Positions 10,625 to 21,136 are shown, numbered from the stretch's first letter. The stretch is DNA of 64,000 bases from Membranipora membranacea (GCA_914767715.1 OU612071.1:18350948-18414947), one strand, 5' to 3'. Notes: generated by a model from the sequence alone, not told the origin. Numbers and translations are program-made.

Positions 10625-11080
10625 GTAAGCTTGTTTACAGGAATTTGTCCTAGCCTTGTAGCTGCATGATAAGGCAACATCTGCCGTATGAGATGATATT
10701 TTACTACTGGCTTGTACAATTCCCATCCCTACCAGATGGCACAAACATGGGTTGTGCGACAATCCCATTTTCGGCTCTATTGCTATATGGCAGAGCGCTT
10801 AGAACAGGCTGATGATTGTGTTATGACCACATAAGCATCTGTTCCATTTACCCCTTTTTCTTTTGAAATGCACTGCATGCCTAAAATACCATCAGGACAA
10901 AACTGGATCGGATCGAGTTGAAACGATACACCAAAAGTAGTTCTCATAATGTAATTAAAACCTCAAATCATGCAGCACCGAACGCACCATCCCACACTAC
11001 CCATCAACTCTCACATCATCATCTTTGTATCGCTTGTATTATGAATTTTCCACAACCTCCTTATATTTTTCATTGATCAG

Positions 11081-11160
11081 ATTTCTGGACAGAATTGGAT
11101 CAGATGGAGAAAAGTGCCTAGGCTGCCAAGTGTGCCCGAATGTTCCTACAACTAAAACTG
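11081..11160 (+). CDS. VWC/antistasin-like second half exon (right arm)
   Basis: The acceptor (TTTTTCATTGATCAG) and donor (ACTG/GTAAGA) bound 80 open bases. The product FLDRIGSDGEKCLGCQVCPN followed by VPTTKT supplies the D-G-x-x-C-x2-C-x2-C-P half of the domain. Joined in phase to 10555-10624 it gives a six-cysteine extracellular module. This arm appears intact over the two exons, but no signal peptide, start or stop is attached to it within the window. It may be a fragment of a larger secreted protein or a pseudogene. Confidence 0.5.
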
Positions 11161-11575
11161 GTAAGAATGTTAGACGATTGTTTGATTTTCTGCATTTGAA
11201 GGCAAGTTCTCGGGCTACTTAACTGAGGAAAGTTATTGTGATGGTAGAACACAGTTGAAATGTGCGACAGCATTGGAGTTTTCTGATTGTTATCATTGAT
11301 GTGCAGTCCTTACTCCTGGTTAAATGTTTGAGTTGTGTTTGAAATTGCTAAGAGTTCTGAATAAAAATCCTGGACCGCGAACATAAAATAAATTAACAAC
11401 CAGGAGACAAAATCATTGATACTACGCAATTTGATGTCTTTTTCTGTCACCGAGGATTGTGTGCCTCAGTGACTTCACACAAATGACTGATTATGCCCCC
11501 CCCCCCCCGCAAGTTTTGTGAATTCAAGATTATGAGGTAACCATGATTGTTGAGATTTTTATACTTCCATCAATT

Positions 11576-11862
11576 TCTTCCCCTTTAATTATTTCGAACA
11601 TGATGACCCACTTAAACATTAAAACCTCATTGCGTTTGATTTTATGATGCAAACACTGATGGTGTCAGAAATATAATGATAACGAATGATACAACAATTT
11701 TCTTACAGGTTTATTCATATCCTATTCAAAATTTATAAGCATGTTGTCAATCTGTAGTGAATTTTATTTTGATTGATATCAAATATATATATCAATGTAT
11801 GGCTGACATTTCAATTTAAATTCTAGGAACCTCACAGATGCTTTTTGACTGGCAATAATGAG
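11576..11862. other. 5' flank of the 12.3-kb peptide gene
   Basis: AT-rich sequence with a short ATATATAT tract, ending at the TATA box. I can name no other element. Confidence 0.4.
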
Positions 11863-11870
11863 TATATAAA
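11863..11870 (+). promoter_or_regulatory. TATA box of the 4-Cys peptide gene
   Basis: TATATAAA lies in the context GAGTATATAAAAGC. Transcription would start about 30 bp downstream (near 11893-11900), inside an untranslated first exon that ends at the donor ACTG/GTAAGT (11944/11945). Confidence 0.6.
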
Positions 11871-12348
11871 AGCAGCATCTTCCCCGGAGTAACTCATATC
11901 GCTGGCTTTCTCAGTTCCACTGCACAACAATCATAATCTGACTGGTAAGTTTCAATATTATATATAATGTGCAGTTCAATGTGACATTCATTCATATGTC
12001 TAAATTTAAAACACAAATTCACAAAATATGATAATAGACCTGGAATGTAATTAACTTTAGCAAATACAGTCACGTTTGTGATATAATCTTCTGTGTCATT
12101 CCCAGGTACCTTATTTTCATTTCTTTTTAATGTATTTTATTGACTGCCATAATCATTTTAATAAAAAATGTTCCATAAGGAGTCAAGAAAGTAACAAAAA
12201 CCAAGAAAATAATCATAGATATTATTAATAGATCTAACGTAAAACATAATAAATAAATCATGTGTGTCAGTGATATGCTCATGAAAAAAAAGTATTATTA
12301 CCAATGCTTCACACCGGGAATCAGTATTCTCTTTGTCTTTTTTAGAAG

Positions 12349-12486
12349 ATGAACACCCTCTACAGCATCCTGACACTCTTTATGCTAGCAGGTGTGAGCG
12401 CAGGGTGCTCCACTCCCTTTGACTGTCGATCTTATCAAATTTGTAACTTTGGTGAATGTACAACACTTGGTCTCGGCAGAAGATAA
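12349..12486 (+). CDS. Secreted 4-cysteine peptide precursor with amidation signal
   Basis: The 45-residue precursor has a hydrophobic signal peptide (MNTLYSILTLFMLAGVSA, cleavage likely before GC by the A-x-A type rule). A short mature part with cysteines spaced C-x5-C-x5-C-x4-C follows (GCSTPFDC, RSYQIC, NFGEC). The C terminus LGLGRR is a classic amidation and dibasic processing site, predicting a Leu-amide. Gene structure is complete: TATA box, untranslated exon 1 (about 11895-11944), intron 11945-12345 with TTTGTCTTTTTTAG acceptor, coding exon 2 with the ATG three bases in, and AATAAA at 12587. The spacing loosely resembles EB/EGF-type half-modules. It could be a neuropeptide, an antimicrobial or a venom-type peptide, and sequence alone does not decide. 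Confidence 0.75.
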   Translation: MNTLYSILTLFMLAGVSAGCSTPFDCRSYQICNFGECTTLGLGRR

Positions 12487-12586
12487 ACATGAGCGACTAC
12501 ACCCGAGCTAACTGCTGAAACTATATTTGATTCTATCAAGAGATGACATATGTCAATGATATATTTTCTTTACACTTTAGAAATTA

Positions 12587-12592
12587 AATAAA
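12587..12592 (+). terminator. Polyadenylation signal of the 4-Cys peptide gene
   Basis: AATAAA lies 101 bp after the stop codon, giving a 3' UTR of roughly 120-130 bases. Confidence 0.6.
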
Positions 12593-12611
12593 AGGTAAAC
12601 TGAGGCTGCAA

Positions 12612-13033
12612 GGTGAATACTTGTCTTATTCTAAACTGTGTAATCTGGAACTTATGTCAATGGCGAGGATATCGAGTGTAGTATCAGTATACAATGATAC
12701 AACTCCTTCTGCTTACATTGGACTCATTCATTATTAATATCTGCAGTTCCACAACATTATATCCTTCCACAAAATGTGACCAGCTATCTATCTTGCTTCG
12801 AAAACCATTATAGTCAGAATCACATCCAAAATATCAGGGCACTTAAAAATTGTTTAATATATGATAAGGACGACATTATCGAACGAATGATCCGAAATTT
12901 GCACTAACCCATCTCATACCTCTGCTCACCCTCAGATTCAGGTTTACAAAACTGTTTGGTGGAGTTAAAGCAGGCAATAACGAAGACACAGAACATTGCA
13001 ATAAACTAACAATCCAAAAGAAATGAATGATAC
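12612..13033. other. No recognisable feature
   Basis: Non-coding by inspection between the peptide gene and a minus-strand candidate exon. Confidence 0.4.
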
Positions 13034-13276
13034 CTTTGAGTTTAAATTTGTTCCCTTAACATTTAACTCAAGATTATCAAAATACATAGGGAGATACAGT
13101 GGGCACACATCAATGATAAACTTACTGCCTATTTTCTGACAGTCCCTACAGTGAACCAACAGGTCCGTCAAACCATATTTTATCCATTCAGAAAGTTGAA
13201 TTAATATTATTGATATTTTGAATGAGATTTTAGGGCCAGGCCCGATGGCAAATATCCAATATGCATACACTTGGTC
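13034..13276 (-). CDS. Candidate 81-codon exon, unrecognised
   Basis: On the minus strand an acceptor-like ATGTGTGTCAG is followed by 243 open bases (81 codons, phase 0 at both ends) and a donor-like CAAAG/GTATCA. The translation includes VYAYWIFAIGPGPKISFKIS, LVHCRDCQKIGSKFII and LYLPMYFDNLELNVKG. It is fairly balanced in composition, unlike most ORFs here, and contains a C-x2-C. I recognise no domain. A run of 81 open codons is unusual for this composition but not impossible. No partner exons are evident. Confidence 0.3.
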
Positions 13277-13959
13277 CTGACACACATGATACTGTTGTTA
13301 CAACTATCTATGTTTTCTCTGAAACGCTCCTCCTCTCTTGAACATGGCAACAATTCAAGGTATTCTTCATCAAAAACTATGACTCAAAATCATACCGACC
13401 CATAACTTTGACTTGTTTTCTCTAAAAAGCTTTTGATTGGCTGATAGAGCTTGAAATATAACTTACATCTCAGACCAATCCACAGACAGTGCATTACATA
13501 GTCTATCTGCTAAACTGTACGTGAAAAAAATATTGTGACCTTCTCAGACATCCAAGGTGAATTTGAAAAATACTGCTTCTCAATGCAGTAACTGCTGCGA
13601 TTATCAACCAATAGGGCCAAAAACCAAAAACTGACCGGATCACCCAAATGTTAACTGATAAATCGATAAACCAAAATAAACCACCAGGGCAATATTATTA
13701 ACAAAAGCATTACACAAGGATAACCACAAGGTGGCATACTTTCCTCCTCTTTTGTGGAATCTGGTTGCAAAAGAGATGTTAGAAACTCTAAGAAAAAATC
13801 ATATGCAGTCCCTAGGCTAGGCTCGTGAATTAGTTATATAAAGTAACAACATACCAGCATGCTATGAAGTGGATAAATCTGTTATTTCCCTTTTGGAGGA
13901 TTGGTTTTCTAAAAAGGCCTTCAAACGTTAGCCTTCACAAGTTAGTTCCTTCACAAGTT
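13277..13959. other. No supported feature
   Basis: Non-coding by inspection. Short repeats of CCTTCAAAC and TTCACAAGTTA at 13918-13985 introduce the LTR-like segment that follows. Confidence 0.4.
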
Positions 13960-14290
13960 ATCCTTCAAACACAAGTTTGAAGGCTAACTGCTTCTTTATT
14001 GATATTATGATGCTGCGTCTGAAAACAGTCCTAAAATACAGGGTCAGCTACAGTAAAAACTCTTGGACCAAGAAAGCACTCTTGGATTCAGCACAATCTC
14101 TTCGAGTCAGTTAGCACTATACGTCAGTACAGACACCACTTCAGCAACGATAAGCTACGTCGTCTCTTCAGCAACAGCTCACCACGCCAGTCGGCATCGT
14201 TCGTCTCTCATTCACTAAGCAACTACGCTACTCCAGCTATCGTCCAGCTATCGTCAATACAGACCCGTATATAGGGTAAGTTACTGTTAC
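13960..14290 (+). mobile_element. LTR-like segment of a BEL/Pao element (approximate limits)
   Basis: The block GATGCTGCGTCTGAAAACAG, then TCCTAAAATACAGGGTCAGC and TACAGTAAAAACTC, lies 0.5 kb upstream of the gag-like frames. It recurs in reverse complement at about 16540-16645. A second, shorter copy lies at 16637. This fits the long terminal repeat of the element whose gag follows. The exact ends and the primer-binding site are not clear, so the limits are approximate. Confidence 0.5.
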
Positions 14291-14537
14291 CAGGCATATT
14301 TTTGATTTTTCTATCATCACCTGATCGTGTCTCACATCCAGGGCTAGGGTTAACAATTCCTGGGTCTTTGGTCTTGCTGTTATTTGTGAGGTGCCGGTTG
14401 TGCTCATTTGTCTGCAATTGTCCTTGTGGTCACAGTCTGTTGTCCCAGGGTAGCGACAAGCAAAGTAGGTTGGGTTGATGCGATAATTTATCAAAACATA
14501 AGTACATTTAAATTTCATTTGAGCTATTATTAGCGCA

Positions 14538-15827
14538 ATGGACCTCAATAACTTTCCAATTCCAGCCCGCGTAGGCAGCATGCCAATAGCATTTATTCCG
14601 ATGAAAATCATAGTGGTATTTACACTAGAAGTTGCGCATCATGTCGTAGCAGAGATTTTGATAGAAATTCACCACACCAGAGCAATTATAGTACTCTTGA
14701 CCAACAAAGAGCAGCTGACCAATTAGATGCTGCCCATGCCGCAATAGAAATAGAACGCAATCAAAAGCAAGTTGAAATTCTAGCATTGCAAAAGGATTTA
14801 GAAAGTCAAATGGCCAGAGCACAGCTCGAGTTAGAAACAATAGACTTTCAGGCCAAACAACAAAAAATTAGAGCAAAATCGGAGGTTTTAGAAAATTACT
14901 GTCTGGATGATCGTGAAGATATAGCACATGAACTAGAAAACAGATCTAGACCAAGATATTCACCAAGATCACAATTCTCACATCAGCACGATTCTAATCC
15001 ATCTAACATGAGACCAACCCCTAAACCACGCTCAGTTTACTAGCTGCCTAGCGCAAATAATCCAGTCCAAGTAGAAAGACTAAAATTAGTACCAGTTGAC
15101 TCTGATCAAACAAACAGAGCGACATGCAACTACTCTCTGAAACTCTACCTAAAGCTCTAAACAACCAAAAGGCACCCTTGCCCGAGCCACATGTTTTTGG
15201 AGGGAATCCGCTTGAGTTTCCTGCCTGGAAAGGCGCCTTTATGGCCTATATGTCTCAGGTAGCTATACAGGATGAGCATAAAATCCACTATCTGCTAAAA
15301 TATATAGGAAATCCTGCTTCAGACTCAATCAGCAGCTATACGCTGCTTCAAACTACAAATGCCTACCATGATGCTCTAAAAATTCTTGAAGAGCGTTTCG
15401 GTTCAACATATACCATTTCTGAAGCCTTCCGTAGCAAGCTGGACAGCATCCAACGAATCAAACCCCATGACGCATCATCATTGCGTAAATTCTCAGATTT
15501 CTTGAACCAGTGTAAATCCGCAATGCAGTCTGTACATGAACTATCTGTTCTGAATGATCCACATACCAATGTCAACCTGTGTCAAAAACTTCCCGATTAT
15601 CTGGCTAACAAATAGAAAGAAAAAATTGTGAAGCACAGACAAAACTATGGCAATTACCCTCAATTCAGTGATTTTGCTAGCCTTGTCAAGCACCATGCAG
15701 ACATACTAAACAATCCAGTTGTTCTAGGTATGGCTAGAACCCCAGTAAACTTAATCCATTCATCGACCCGAAGGGCATTTTACGGGTAGGAGGCAGACTA
15801 GCGCAGTCAGATTTACGCTATGATTAA
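14538..15827 (+). mobile_element. Broken BEL/Pao retrotransposon body
   Basis: Three pieces remain in order. A glutamine-rich coiled-coil gag N terminus starts with the ATG at 14538. It is frameshifted within about 20-60 codons and continues in another frame to a stop at 15043. A DUF1759-type gag core follows at 15124-15615 (HVFGGNPLEFPAWKGAF), typical of Pao gag-pol. At 15753-15827 lies a fragment read as NPFIDPKGILRVGGRLAQSD, which matches the segment just before integrase in Pao polyproteins. Protease, reverse transcriptase and RNase H are absent between the last two, so an internal deletion has joined gag to late pol. Several stops and frame changes make it non-functional. Confidence 0.8.
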
Positions 15828-15936
15828 AAGCATCCATAATAATTATGCTACAAATTATAGTACTCTTCATATCATTATCATTATCAATAGTTTGGTTTTA
15901 ATTCCACGCTACCCGCTTTGAATTAATAGGGGAAGT

Positions 15937-17195
15937 GTAAATATCACAAATTCTTCTGATGATTAATCAGATAAATCAGGGTCAATGATAATTAATACGA
16001 GGTTATGATTAATCAGAGCTGTAAATCGCAATACTACATCAGGATTCACCTGTCTTATTTTAGCAAACACTTCATGTTTTGATAACAATTAGTTATCATC
16101 AATCAATCCGCTGTTGGCCTCGGTCCGCTCTTTCGTGGACGTTGACTTTGATCTGTAGCACAGTTGTGGTTGGATGAGTACTGTGGCGTGCCTTACTTTT
16201 GATGGTTTTGCCTCGGCCCACAGGCTTTGTTTATTCCGGCCCCTTGGAGTGAGACACAATCATGTTCAATTTTGCAATATGTTTCTCAATATTTTTCTAT
16301 GATTCAAACCTGGTAACAGTAACAAAAAAGACCTCACATATAAATATGCTGCCTCAAACTATCAACACCAGTTGACACGTAACTCGCTTGGCACGACATG
16401 CTGCCACTCTAACTTCAGTCATAAGATACCCTAGGCATAATTTATTCTGCCAAAACATTACAGTTTGTTCTTTATTAAGCAGTTCAGCTTTAATCATCTT
16501 CAATTCAGTTACTTATTAGCAGCTCCGTACGAGGACCAAAGAGTTTTTACTGTAGCTGACCCCGTATTTTAGGACTGTTTTCAGACGCAGCATCATCATA
16601 TCAATAAAAAAGCAGTAAGCCTTCAAACTTGTGTTGTGCTGCGTCTGAAAACAGTCCTAAAATAACACAAGTTAGCCTTCAAACACAATAAATTATGCCG
16701 AGGGTATCTTATGACTGAAGTTAGAGTGGCAGCATGTCGTGCCAAGCGAGTTACTTGTGAACTGGTGTCGATAGTTTGAGGCAGCATATTCATATGTGAG
16801 GTCTTTTTTGTTACTGTTACCAGGTTTGAATCATAGAAAAATATTGAGAAACATATTGCAAAATTGAACATGATTGTGTCTCACTCCGAGGGGCCCGGAA
16901 TAAACAAAGCCTGTGGGCCGAGGCAAAACCTTCAAAAGTAAGGCACGCCACAGTACTCATCCAACCACAACTGCTACAGATCAAAGTCAACGTCCATGAA
17001 AGAGCGACCGAGGCCAACAGCGGATTGATTGATGACAACTAATTGTTATCAAAACATGAAGTGTTTGCTAAAATAAGACAGGTGAATCCTGATGTGGTAT
17101 TGCATTTACAGCTCTGATTAATCATGCCCTCTTGTTAATTATCATTGACTCTGATTTATCTGATTAATCATCAGAAGAATTTGTGACATTTACAG
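15937..17195. repeat. Inverted repeat around BEL/Pao LTR fragments
   Basis: The arms (about 15937-16450 and 16685-17195) are roughly 93-95% complementary. Paired landmarks are GATTAATCAGATAAATCAG with CTGATTTATCTGATTAATC, GGCACGACATGCTGCCACTC with GAGTGGCAGCATGTCGTGCC, and CCTGGTAACAGTAAC with GTTACTGTTACCAGG. The core (16451-16684) holds minus-strand LTR sequence like that at 13960-14075. ORFs in the arms mirror each other and are not genes. Confidence 0.9.
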
Positions 17196-17223
17196 GCCTT
17201 AGATTTAACTTTGCTAAAACTGA

Positions 17224-17511
17224 GCTTATTCTAGTGATACGGAATATATATTCTGTTACATCCGTGACTTCCTTGGGCAGGTCAAGGGAGATGCTATCAT
17301 CGCTGAAGAAGTTGTCAAAAATCTTCATAACCTTCTTCGGCTGTTTTCTTTTGTAGCTTTGAGAAGAGAAAAAGATCTACTAAGCAAAACAGACTTTTCA
17401 GCAGCAGTTTCTAGAACAATAATTCAATTATTCAATGTCGGTCTTTTTAATGTCTGCTTGCCATTTTATGTCGGTCCTGATATTGTCAAGTCCATAGCTG
17501 CGTTGCATTGA
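17224..17511 (+). CDS. Open frame of 95 codons, unrecognised
   Basis: One frame is open from 17224 to a TGA at 17509 without an ATG near its start. A possible acceptor (TTCCTTGGGCAG) lies at 17280. The translation includes GDAIIAEEVVKNLHNLLRLF and FNVGLFNVCLPFYVGPDIVK, with a helical, balanced look. It may be the last exon or a relic of a gene that I do not recognise. It abuts the inverted repeat, so upstream exons may have been displaced. Confidence 0.28.
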   Translation, partial: AYSSDTEYIFCYIRDFLGQVKGDAIIAEEVVKNLHNLLRLFSFVALRREKDLLSKTDFSAAVSRTIIQLFNVGLFNVCLPFYVGPDIVKSIAALH

Positions 17512-18757
17512 TGCATGGTATCAACATTTGGTCTGACATCTTACAAAATACACCAGATATTTTGTTTCGGTCCAGGATGTAGGTCTAGATGAAAATTGGC
17601 CACATTATTTATGATTGACATCATAGGCTAATCATTAAATGATTAACTGTTGTTATTCTCTCTTTTTTCACCTTGTTTGCCGTCATCGCATGACAGAAAA
17701 TTGAAGGATCTTGTCTTGTTCCTAGAACAGCTGGTTTTTTCAGTTATTTTTGTATACTCATGACAGGATATACATGGAAATGCCAAGACTAGGTGTCGAA
17801 CAATCTAACGACATATCTCGGTATAGGCATAGAATTTGAACTAAATAATAGTTGACCAGATCATCCTTTGCAAAATGCAGACAAAAAGGAACGTGGATGG
17901 TGTATCTTTTTATTTTCCCAATGACAAGAAGTTGAATTCGCTTGAGTGCAAAGATTGTATTGAAAAACAGAAATGCTACAAGTTTGCCTGATGTTATAGC
18001 CACTCATTTTTCAATCCTTTCGGCTTGGCTGAGTTGAATAAGAATAATATCGGCTTCTGGCTTAAGTTGTGTTGGTATTAATAAAATTTCAAGCCCTGAG
18101 ATCTCTGGCTTAAGTGAAGTTCAGTGTACGCAAATATGTACATAGTATGCATACCCATTCGTAACTAGAAACTACAAAAATGCAGCCTCGTAACAAGGCT
18201 AAGTATAAGGACCTACATCACTGATTATTTTGAAAAGAAAAGATTCTAATGATTATGATTAAACCATGATCACTTTGTAAACTAATTGGTGATTAGTATT
18301 GATGCATAATTGAACAAGTAACCCCAAGTCATCTGCATGGTTTATACTTCCAAGGACCACGATTCCAGTTAAAACCATACTATTGAGAATGAGATACCCA
18401 ATGATGATAAATGGCCAGGGAATGCAGTTTGGACATAAAGTGAGCATTTATGCTCACAAACTATCTATCACTGAATAGCTAAGTGTGGCTCTTGCCACAT
18501 CTAACTAGTTCTGCTGGTACAGGCTTGTAGATAAGAGATAAAAGTGGGTCGGTGGTCACTCTAGCCAATCTTGCTGAACCCTTGCATTTATCAATATCTC
18601 TATTTTCCTTCCCTCAATTCAGTTCCATCCATTGTTCCTGGACAAATGAATGCCTTCTAGCACAGATGTAAAATATAGCATAGGTATCAAAGGTTGTCTA
18701 GTCTAGACTTGATATGCTTGGAACCTACAAAACAAGTTTTTAAGGATGTGCAATGCT
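17512..18757. other. No supported feature
   Basis: Two minus-strand ORFs (17758-18003 and 18259-18447) lack splice sites and homology. I see no repeat structure. Confidence 0.4.
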
Positions 18758-18970
18758 GGGGTCCTATAATTAGGGTCCTATAATAGGGTCCTATAATTAG
18801 GGTCCTATAATAGGGTCCTATAATAGGGTCCTATAATAGGGTCCTATAATAGGGTCCTATAATAGGGTCCTATAATAGGGTCCTATAATAGGGTCCTATA
18901 ATTAGGGTCCTATAATAGGGTCCTATGATAGGGTCCTATAATAGGGTCCTATAATAGGGTCCTATAATAG
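18758..18970 (+). repeat. 13-bp minisatellite, 16 copies
   Basis: GGGTCCTATAATA is repeated 16 times, with a 14-base variant (GGGTCCTATAATTA) at three positions and one ATGATA variant. The array is nearly homogeneous. It sits exactly at the outer left end of the giant inverted duplication. Confidence 0.97.
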
Positions 18971-19289
18971 GATAAATATTCTCAATTGCTGGGAAAATGG
19001 GAGACAATCTGGAACATGTGAGCCCAAATGTTATAAGGATTGTAACATGACTCATTACTCTGTCACACTCCAATTGCTATCAGGAAAAAGCACACAACAG
19101 AGGATGTAAAACTTGACTGGTGTTGATTTGTGTGCATAAAGCACTTCGTTGAATTCTTTATATGTGTCAAAACTGTTATGTAAACAAAAATAATACAATA
19201 TAGTTATTGGTATATTTCATGAGAATATTCTTTATGACTATGAATGATTATCTTGTATGTATTATATGTGTGTTATGTTTTATTTTTTA

Positions 19290-19640
19290 GAGTGACTTCC
19301 CTTGATCACCGCTGTAAAACTGCATTTGCTAACCTCATTTGGTTAACGAAAACTTGCCTCATATTTCATAAGAAAAGTGAATCCAAAAATAGTAGTTCCT
19401 ATTACAAATAAAATAAATTAATATGAAATTGTGTCAAAATATATGTGAACTCTATCAAATGCAATGAAATTTGGTGTCAGGGGCGAAGTGTCGTGTAGAA
19501 AGCAGTAAATTTTTATTAATAAATCGAGTTAAAGCTCAAAATCATCAAACCAATTGACAATGATTACATAAAATGTAATAACAATATCTATTCCTGTGAC
19601 TTTTACCAACGTCAGGATACAATGATCTTGCAAAAACTAA
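19290..19640 (+). repeat. Dispersed repeat with copies at 20.6, 53.0, 54.0 and 58.0 kb
   Basis: The block TGCAATGAAATTTGGTGTCA, then GGGGCGAAG and CAATTGACAATGATTACAT, recurs in direct orientation at about 20575-20800. It is inverted at about 52965-53165 and 58025-58225. The AGAGTGACTTCCCTTGATCA part recurs inverted at about 54000-54115 and 58245-58370. Extra copies beyond the simple mirror pair show local duplication as well as the large inversion. Confidence 0.85.
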
Positions 19641-19949
19641 ACTATATTTTTCACAAACAAAAATAAGTTCCATATTTTTTGTAGAATGGTGTTGTGACTG
19701 TAGATTGACTTTGACAAGTATGACCATCTTCAAACAGGCAGACAAGTCGACTAAAAACGGAGCGTATACTAGCTCAAACAGAATCAAAAGCTCTGTAAAA
19801 CTAAATTAAGAATTTTGACAACAGCACCTTGTCTATTACATCTTTTTTTTCTCCCTATTCCTCTCTGGATCGCAGTGAATTCAGATACCATTTTTTGCAG
19901 TCATAAACGTGATAGTATGTCGTTTATTTGTCTCTTTACTGATGTTTAA

Positions 19950-20480
19950 AGACTTTGTTTGAGGCTGCTCTTTTGTATCACATCTTATTCTCCTTATTTT
20001 ATTCTATCATGTGAGCGATTTTCAGCTTTAGAATCCAAATATTGAGGAAGTTATGGCCTCTCAAACTTCCATAGTGATTGCCTTCAATCGGCATTGGGAA
20101 TAAGCGGATGTTTCCCCTGGGGTATGTCACAACCATAGACATGTGACATAGACATTATGAGTTATTAGTTAATACACTAATAATCAGACAGATAAGATGA
20201 TGATCAAAATTCAGACCTGGGAGGGAATCGAACTCGGGTCCCCTAACCTATAGGCAACGACGCTACCATCACTCCACTTGGACCAACTAGGTTAGCTAGT
20301 TGTGACGTACCCTAGGGATTGCCGGCTGATTCTTACTGCCGATAAATTGCCGTCATCTTGGAAGTTTGAGAGGCCATAACTTCCTCAATATTTGGATTCC
20401 AAAGCTGAAAATCGCTCACATGATAGAATAAAATATAGTGAATAAGATGTGATACAAAAGAGCAGCCTCAAACAAAGTCT
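19950..20480. mobile_element. TTAA-flanked fold-back element with a tRNA-like core
   Basis: Long inverted ends (AGACTTTGTTTGAGGCTGCT and its complement, arms about 150 bp) are flanked on both sides by TTAA (19946-19949 and 20481-20484). The mirrored arm has the empty site with a single TTAA (GATGTTTAATGCC on the complement of about 53262-53274). This proves a 531-bp insertion after the inverted duplication formed. TTAA targets are used by piggyBac and Kolobok-type DNA transposons. The AG start is unlike the usual piggyBac end. It encodes no transposase and must have been mobilised in trans. Confidence 0.88.
20208..20295 (-). repeat. tRNA-derived (SINE-like) sequence inside the fold-back element
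   Basis: On the minus strand GTGGAGTGATGGTAGCGTC resembles a pol III A box and GAGTTCGATTCCC a B box, about 35 bp apart as in a tRNA. The acceptor and T stems do not pair well enough for a working tRNA. I read it as a tRNA-derived sequence carried in the loop of the TTAA element. Confidence 0.55.
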
Positions 20481-21036
20481 TTAATGCCTTACAAACTCTT
20501 TATAATTTGATGCAATTTAACCAAAATAAAATGTCTTGAAGGGAACAAACCATTTTGTTGTAAATTAAGTTGACGGAGGAAAAAATAATGTTGTGTCAAA
20601 ATATATGTCAACTCTATCAAATGCAATGAAATTTGGTGTCAGGGGCGAAGTGGAAGTGTCGTGTAGAAAGCAGTAATTTTTTATTAATAAATCAAGTTAA
20701 AGCTCAAAATCATCAAACCAATTGACAATGATTACATAAAATGTCATAACAATATCTATTCCTGTGACTTTTACCAACTTCAGGATACAATGATCTTGCA
20801 AAAACTAGAGGCAAAAGCTAAAAGTGACTTTGGGGTCACAAGACACCGGAGCAAGCGTACCGTTACATTCAAATAACTACAAACCCGACAATAGATTATT
20901 CAACAAAATGCAACTATCTAACTATCCATAGTTATATAAAATATTCTCTTGAGATATACCAAAAATTATATTGTATAATTTTACGAACATTCCTGCATCT
21001 CTTCTACAGTCCTCCCCCATCCTTCCCTACCCGGGA

Positions 21037-21136
21037 GGAGTGCGGTGTGGTGCAGCAGCGATGTGAAGGGGCGCTGGAGTGACATGCGCATAACTCCAGC
21101 GCCCCTTCACATCGCTGCTGCACCACACCGCACTCC
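21037..21136. repeat. GC-rich near-perfect hairpin
   Basis: Arms of about 42 bp (GTGCGGTGTGGTGCAGCAGC and what follows) flank a 12-base loop, followed by a run of CGCACCCC/AGCACCCC units. A mirrored hairpin lies at 52647-52752. It is much more GC-rich than its surroundings. The ORFs across it on both strands are artefacts of symmetry. Confidence 0.9.

Larger units (their letters stand above)
8998..11575. repeat. Inverted repeat of about 2.6 kb holding a rearranged gene
   Basis: The left arm (about 8998-10188) is the reverse complement of the right arm (about 10334-11575), with roughly 10% divergence and small indels. Landmarks that pair are the poly-G run at 9058 with the poly-C run at 11496, GTGTGAAGTCACTGAGGCAC at 9092, and the exon pairs listed separately. 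The 145-bp loop (10189-10333) is not repeated. The ORFs at 9621-10049 (+) and 10490-10768 (-) are antisense to the likelier exons. They differ between arms mostly by amino-acid-changing substitutions, so I read them as non-coding. Confidence 0.9.

Noticed and set aside
20208-20295. Functional tRNA gene
   Set aside because: A and B boxes are present but the acceptor and T stems do not pair, and it lies in the loop of a fold-back element.
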